NCBI GenBank assembly: GCA_004297315.1
Contig: SCTU01000020.1
Span: forward strand, 1-8,429
Length of the DNA stretch: 8,429 nucleotides
Direction of reading: 5' to 3'
DNA from: Dehalococcoidia bacterium
GTDB taxonomy: Bacteria; Chloroflexota; Dehalococcoidia; UBA2979
Below the pieces are notes generated by a model. The model ran no database searches, was not told where the DNA came from, and saw only the letters and a program-made list of their open reading frames with translations. Below, piece by piece: positions 7,123 to 8,429 of this stretch. The translations under genes and the position numbers were made by a program. Numbering within the stretch: position 1 is the stretch's first letter; each line of letters starts with the position of its first letter.

Positions 7123-7393
7123 GGTCCACGACGCTTTCGCAGTGCGAGGCGGCTCGAATGTCCACCGACCCGAACTGGGCGAACGGGGCCATGAATCGCT
7201 CGACCGTGGCCGGCTGATCGGCCGCTGCGATCAGGTTCAGCTGGTGCGCCCCGTCCACGACCGCGTCCGCGAGGATCGTCACGCCTGACTGCGGCGCGCT
7301 GGCGAGCAGTTGGAGCAGTTGCGGCGCCGTACGCGCGTCACCCGCGGGGCAACTGGCGGCGTCGTGCTGGTGCTGGACGAAGAAGAGGGCCAT
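7109..7393 (-). CDS. Small conserved-type protein with His/Cys motifs, unknown function
   Basis: A 94-residue protein, probably cytoplasmic, since there is no signal peptide or span. It starts MALFFVQHQH and resembles a widespread family of unannotated small alpha/beta proteins; I recall the pattern, not a named function. Potential metal or redox residues are H8, H10, C15, H50 (in VVDGAH), H84-C85 (in SHCE) and C94 as the last residue. Predicted strand-helix alternation (start strand, LLQLLAS helix, AVVDGAHQLNLIAAAD strands, ATVERFMAPFA helix, GSVDIR strand) suggests a ferredoxin-like fold similar to dimeric stress-responsive barrels. The ATG at 7393 is chosen because GGAG lies six bases upstream; an ATG at 7399 directly abuts that site. 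The last 14 bases may overlap the next gene. Confidence 0.8.
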   Translation of the reverse strand: MALFFVQHQHDAASCPAGDARTAPQLLQLLASAPQSGVTILADAVVDGAHQLNLIAAADQPATVERFMAPFAQFGSVDIRAASHCESVVDRGHC

Positions 7394-7426
7394 GCGCATC
7401 TCCAATGCTTGCAGCGTCCGAGGCGG

Positions 7427-7448
7427 CGGCCGTCCTGGCGGACGGCCG
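7427..7448. repeat. Perfect hairpin between cassette genes
   Basis: CGGCCGTCC (7427-7435) and GGACGGCCG (7440-7448) form a perfect 9-bp, very GC-rich stem with a four-base loop TGGC. It lies 15 bases after the stop of the secreted helical-repeat gene and 33 bases before the next ATG. No T run follows on either strand, so it is more likely an attenuation or mRNA-stability element between cistrons than a full terminator. Confidence 0.6.
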
Positions 7449-7463
7449 TCGCGCCGGTGGCGA

Positions 7464-8135
7464 TTAGTGGGCGAATCGAGACGGGAACTGACGGATGATC
7501 CCGTCGCTGAGCATGTCCGCCATCTGAAGGATCTGGTCGTGGACAACGTCGTAGGCGGCGATGTCCGCGGCGTAGTCGCCGTGGAGCCGCGCGACCGCTT
7601 CGGCAAGCGTGCGGTCGAGGTGGTCGCGCATCATCGCGGCCATCTCGTCGTGCGGCCAGCTGTTGGGGTTCGCGGCAGCGAGGAACGACGCGATCTCATC
7701 GGCGTTGGCGTACCAGCGATCGAGGGCGGCGCCCGTCGCGGCCTCGTCACCGGCCTTCGCCGCGGTGATCACGTCGCTCGCGATCAAGATGTGGTCGTTG
7801 AGCAGTGCCGTGAGCTGCGTCCCAGCCGCATCGCCATAGAAGGAGGCGACGGCCGCGCCGATGTCGCTCTGGTTGGCAAGAAGCCGAGTGGCCGTCGGGC
7901 CCAGGTCCGGGAGGGCGTCCGGCAGCGTGGCGGCGCTGACGATGTACTGGCGGGTCCAGACAATGTGGTCTTCCCACAGTTTCCGCATGTCGCCGCGGAA
8001 GGCTTCTCGCGACGCTTGCGGCTGATGATGGTCGACGTCGGGCGCTGCGAATACGGTCGAGGCGACCGCCACGCTGGCCAGTGCGGCCAGGGCAAGCAAG
8101 CCGGCGACGATCCGCTTGGGTGTGGGATGAAGCAT
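7464..8135 (-). CDS. Secreted all-helical protein with three Asp-His repeats, unknown function
   Basis: A 223-residue protein with an N-terminal signal peptide (basic start, hydrophobic 9-29, likely cleavage near VFA-AP at 30-31), so it should be exported. The mature part is rich in Ala, Leu and Asp and is predicted helical. It is built from three related units: each opens with a helix containing D-H-I/L (LWEDHI at 53-58, LLNDHI at 111-116, MMRDHL at 168-173; His spacing 58 and 57), followed by a second helix (ANQSDIGAAVASF, ANADEIASF, VVHDQILQMAD). I recall homologues of this kind as unannotated or misannotated proteins in several phyla. The aligned Asp/His pairs could form a metal site in a helical bundle, which is inference. 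The ATG at 8135-8133 has GAGGAG at 8143-8148. It is the first gene of the five-gene cassette and follows a strong promoter. Confidence 0.88.
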   Translation of the reverse strand: MLHPTPKRIVAGLLALAALASVAVASTVFAAPDVDHHQPQASREAFRGDMRKLWEDHIVWTRQYIVSAATLPDALPDLGPTATRLLANQSDIGAAVASFYGDAAGTQLTALLNDHILIASDVITAAKAGDEAATGAALDRWYANADEIASFLAAANPNSWPHDEMAAMMRDHLDRTLAEAVARLHGDYAADIAAYDVVHDQILQMADMLSDGIIRQFPSRFAH

Positions 8136-8157
8136 CGAATGACTCCTCGGTTCGGGC

Positions 8158-8227
8158 GTTTCTATTGCTAGTTGTATCTGTTATAGACCGATGATCCCGG
8201 GGCGTCAACTCTTGTGCCAGTAGAAAC
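8158..8227. repeat. Inverted repeat bracketing both divergent promoters (candidate operators)
   Basis: GTTTCTATTG at 8158-8167 and CAGTAGAAAC at 8218-8227 are inverted copies matching at 9 of 10 positions. TTGTAT also occurs in the same orientation near each arm, at 8172-8177 and 8228-8233. One arm lies just downstream of the cassette transcript start and the other in the spacer of the regulator promoter, suitable positions for a dimeric repressor. Confidence 0.45.
8180..8208 (-). promoter_or_regulatory. Sigma70-type promoter of the five-gene cassette
   Basis: On the minus strand TTGACG (8208-8203) is separated by exactly 17 bp from TATAAC (8185-8180), close to the consensus. The predicted transcript start near 8173 leaves a leader of about 38 bases that contains the GAGGAG ribosome site of the secreted helical-repeat gene. 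Confidence 0.75.
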
Positions 8228-8239
8228 TTGTATTAGAAT
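8212..8239 (+). promoter_or_regulatory. Candidate promoter of the divergent regulator gene
   Basis: TTGTGC (8212-8217), 16 bp, then TAGAAT (8234-8239). The expected transcript start falls at about 8246, the A of the regulator's first ATG, and there is no ribosome site between, so a leaderless message is likely. Confidence 0.5.
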
Positions 8240-8245
8240 GGCGAC

Positions 8246-8429
8246 ATGCTCGAACCCATGACCGACCGTGGGCTGGACGACCTGTCGGCGCTCGCTGACC
8301 CGGTCAGACGCCGCTTGTACCTCCATGTACTCGAACAGCCGGATCCGGTGAGCCGCGACGCAGCCGCGACGGCGCTCGGCATCACGCGCGCGCTCGCGGC
8401 GTTCCACCTCGACCGCCTCGTGAAGGCGG
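8246..8429 (+). CDS. HTH transcriptional regulator, predicted ArsR/COG2345 type, 3' end missing
   Basis: Only the first 61 residues lie in the window. They form a winged-helix DNA-binding domain: ALADPVRRRLYLHVLEQ, then a short SRDAAATALGI helix and the recognition helix TRALAAFHLDRLVKA. This is the pattern of predicted ArsR-type regulators grouped as COG2345, some of which carry a metal or Fe-S sensing C-terminal part, beyond the edge here. Transcription runs divergently from the five-gene cassette with a 110-bp shared control region, so it probably controls both that cassette and itself. The ATG at 8246 is used; ATG at 8258 is an alternative, but the predicted transcript start at 8246 and lack of a ribosome site favour a leaderless first ATG. 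The inducing signal cannot be told from this portion. Confidence 0.85.
   Translation, partial: MLEPMTDRGLDDLSALADPVRRRLYLHVLEQPDPVSRDAAATALGITRALAAFHLDRLVKA

Noticed and set aside
6709..7288. Plus-strand open frames over the small membrane protein genes
   Set aside because: The translations are Arg/Pro-rich, have no ribosome site, and oppose frames with clear membrane spans and coupled starts and stops.

Overview
The window is high-GC, densely coded bacterial DNA with ten genes and no gap longer than about 125 bases. The first 13 bases are not genomic. They match the end of a standard Illumina adapter, so the left edge is a contig end that cuts the first gene, and the right edge cuts the last gene. 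The gene mix (a tungsten-type aldehyde ferredoxin oxidoreductase, an M16 peptidase, a RodZ-like HTH protein ending in a PASTA domain, a cupredoxin lipoprotein and a COG2345-type regulator) together with the GC content suggests a Chloroflexota-like or actinobacterial-like environmental bacterium. This taxonomic guess is inference only; no rRNA or other decisive marker is present.

Left block (14-2573, minus strand): an aldehyde ferredoxin oxidoreductase family gene is followed 47 bp later by a dihydrofolate reductase/RibD-C family gene, probably as a two-gene operon. Middle block (2697-5943, plus strand): an M16 zinc peptidase is transcribed divergently from the oxidoreductase. It is followed by a zinc-dependent alcohol dehydrogenase whose stop codon overlaps the GTG start of a membrane protein with a RodZ-type HTH domain, one membrane span and an extracytoplasmic PASTA domain.

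Right block (6037-8429): this is the most interesting part. Five minus-strand genes are packed together: a secreted all-helical protein built from three repeats that each carry an Asp-His motif, a 94-residue His/Cys-containing protein, two small membrane proteins, and a cupredoxin-like copper lipoprotein. A good sigma70-type promoter (TTGACG, 17 bp, TATAAC) stands before them. A regulator of the predicted ArsR/COG2345 type is read in the opposite direction, from a promoter whose -35 element lies 3 bp from that of the cassette. A 9-of-10 inverted repeat brackets both promoters. The arrangement looks like a locally regulated cell-envelope metal or redox cassette. Its biochemical function is not known to me, and the proposed role is inference.

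The intergenic regions (655-701, 2574-2696, 3975-4096, 5944-6036, 6696-6786, 7394-7463, 8136-8245) contain only candidate control signals, listed below where supportable. I saw no RNA genes, CRISPR arrays, insertion sequences or tandem DNA repeats.
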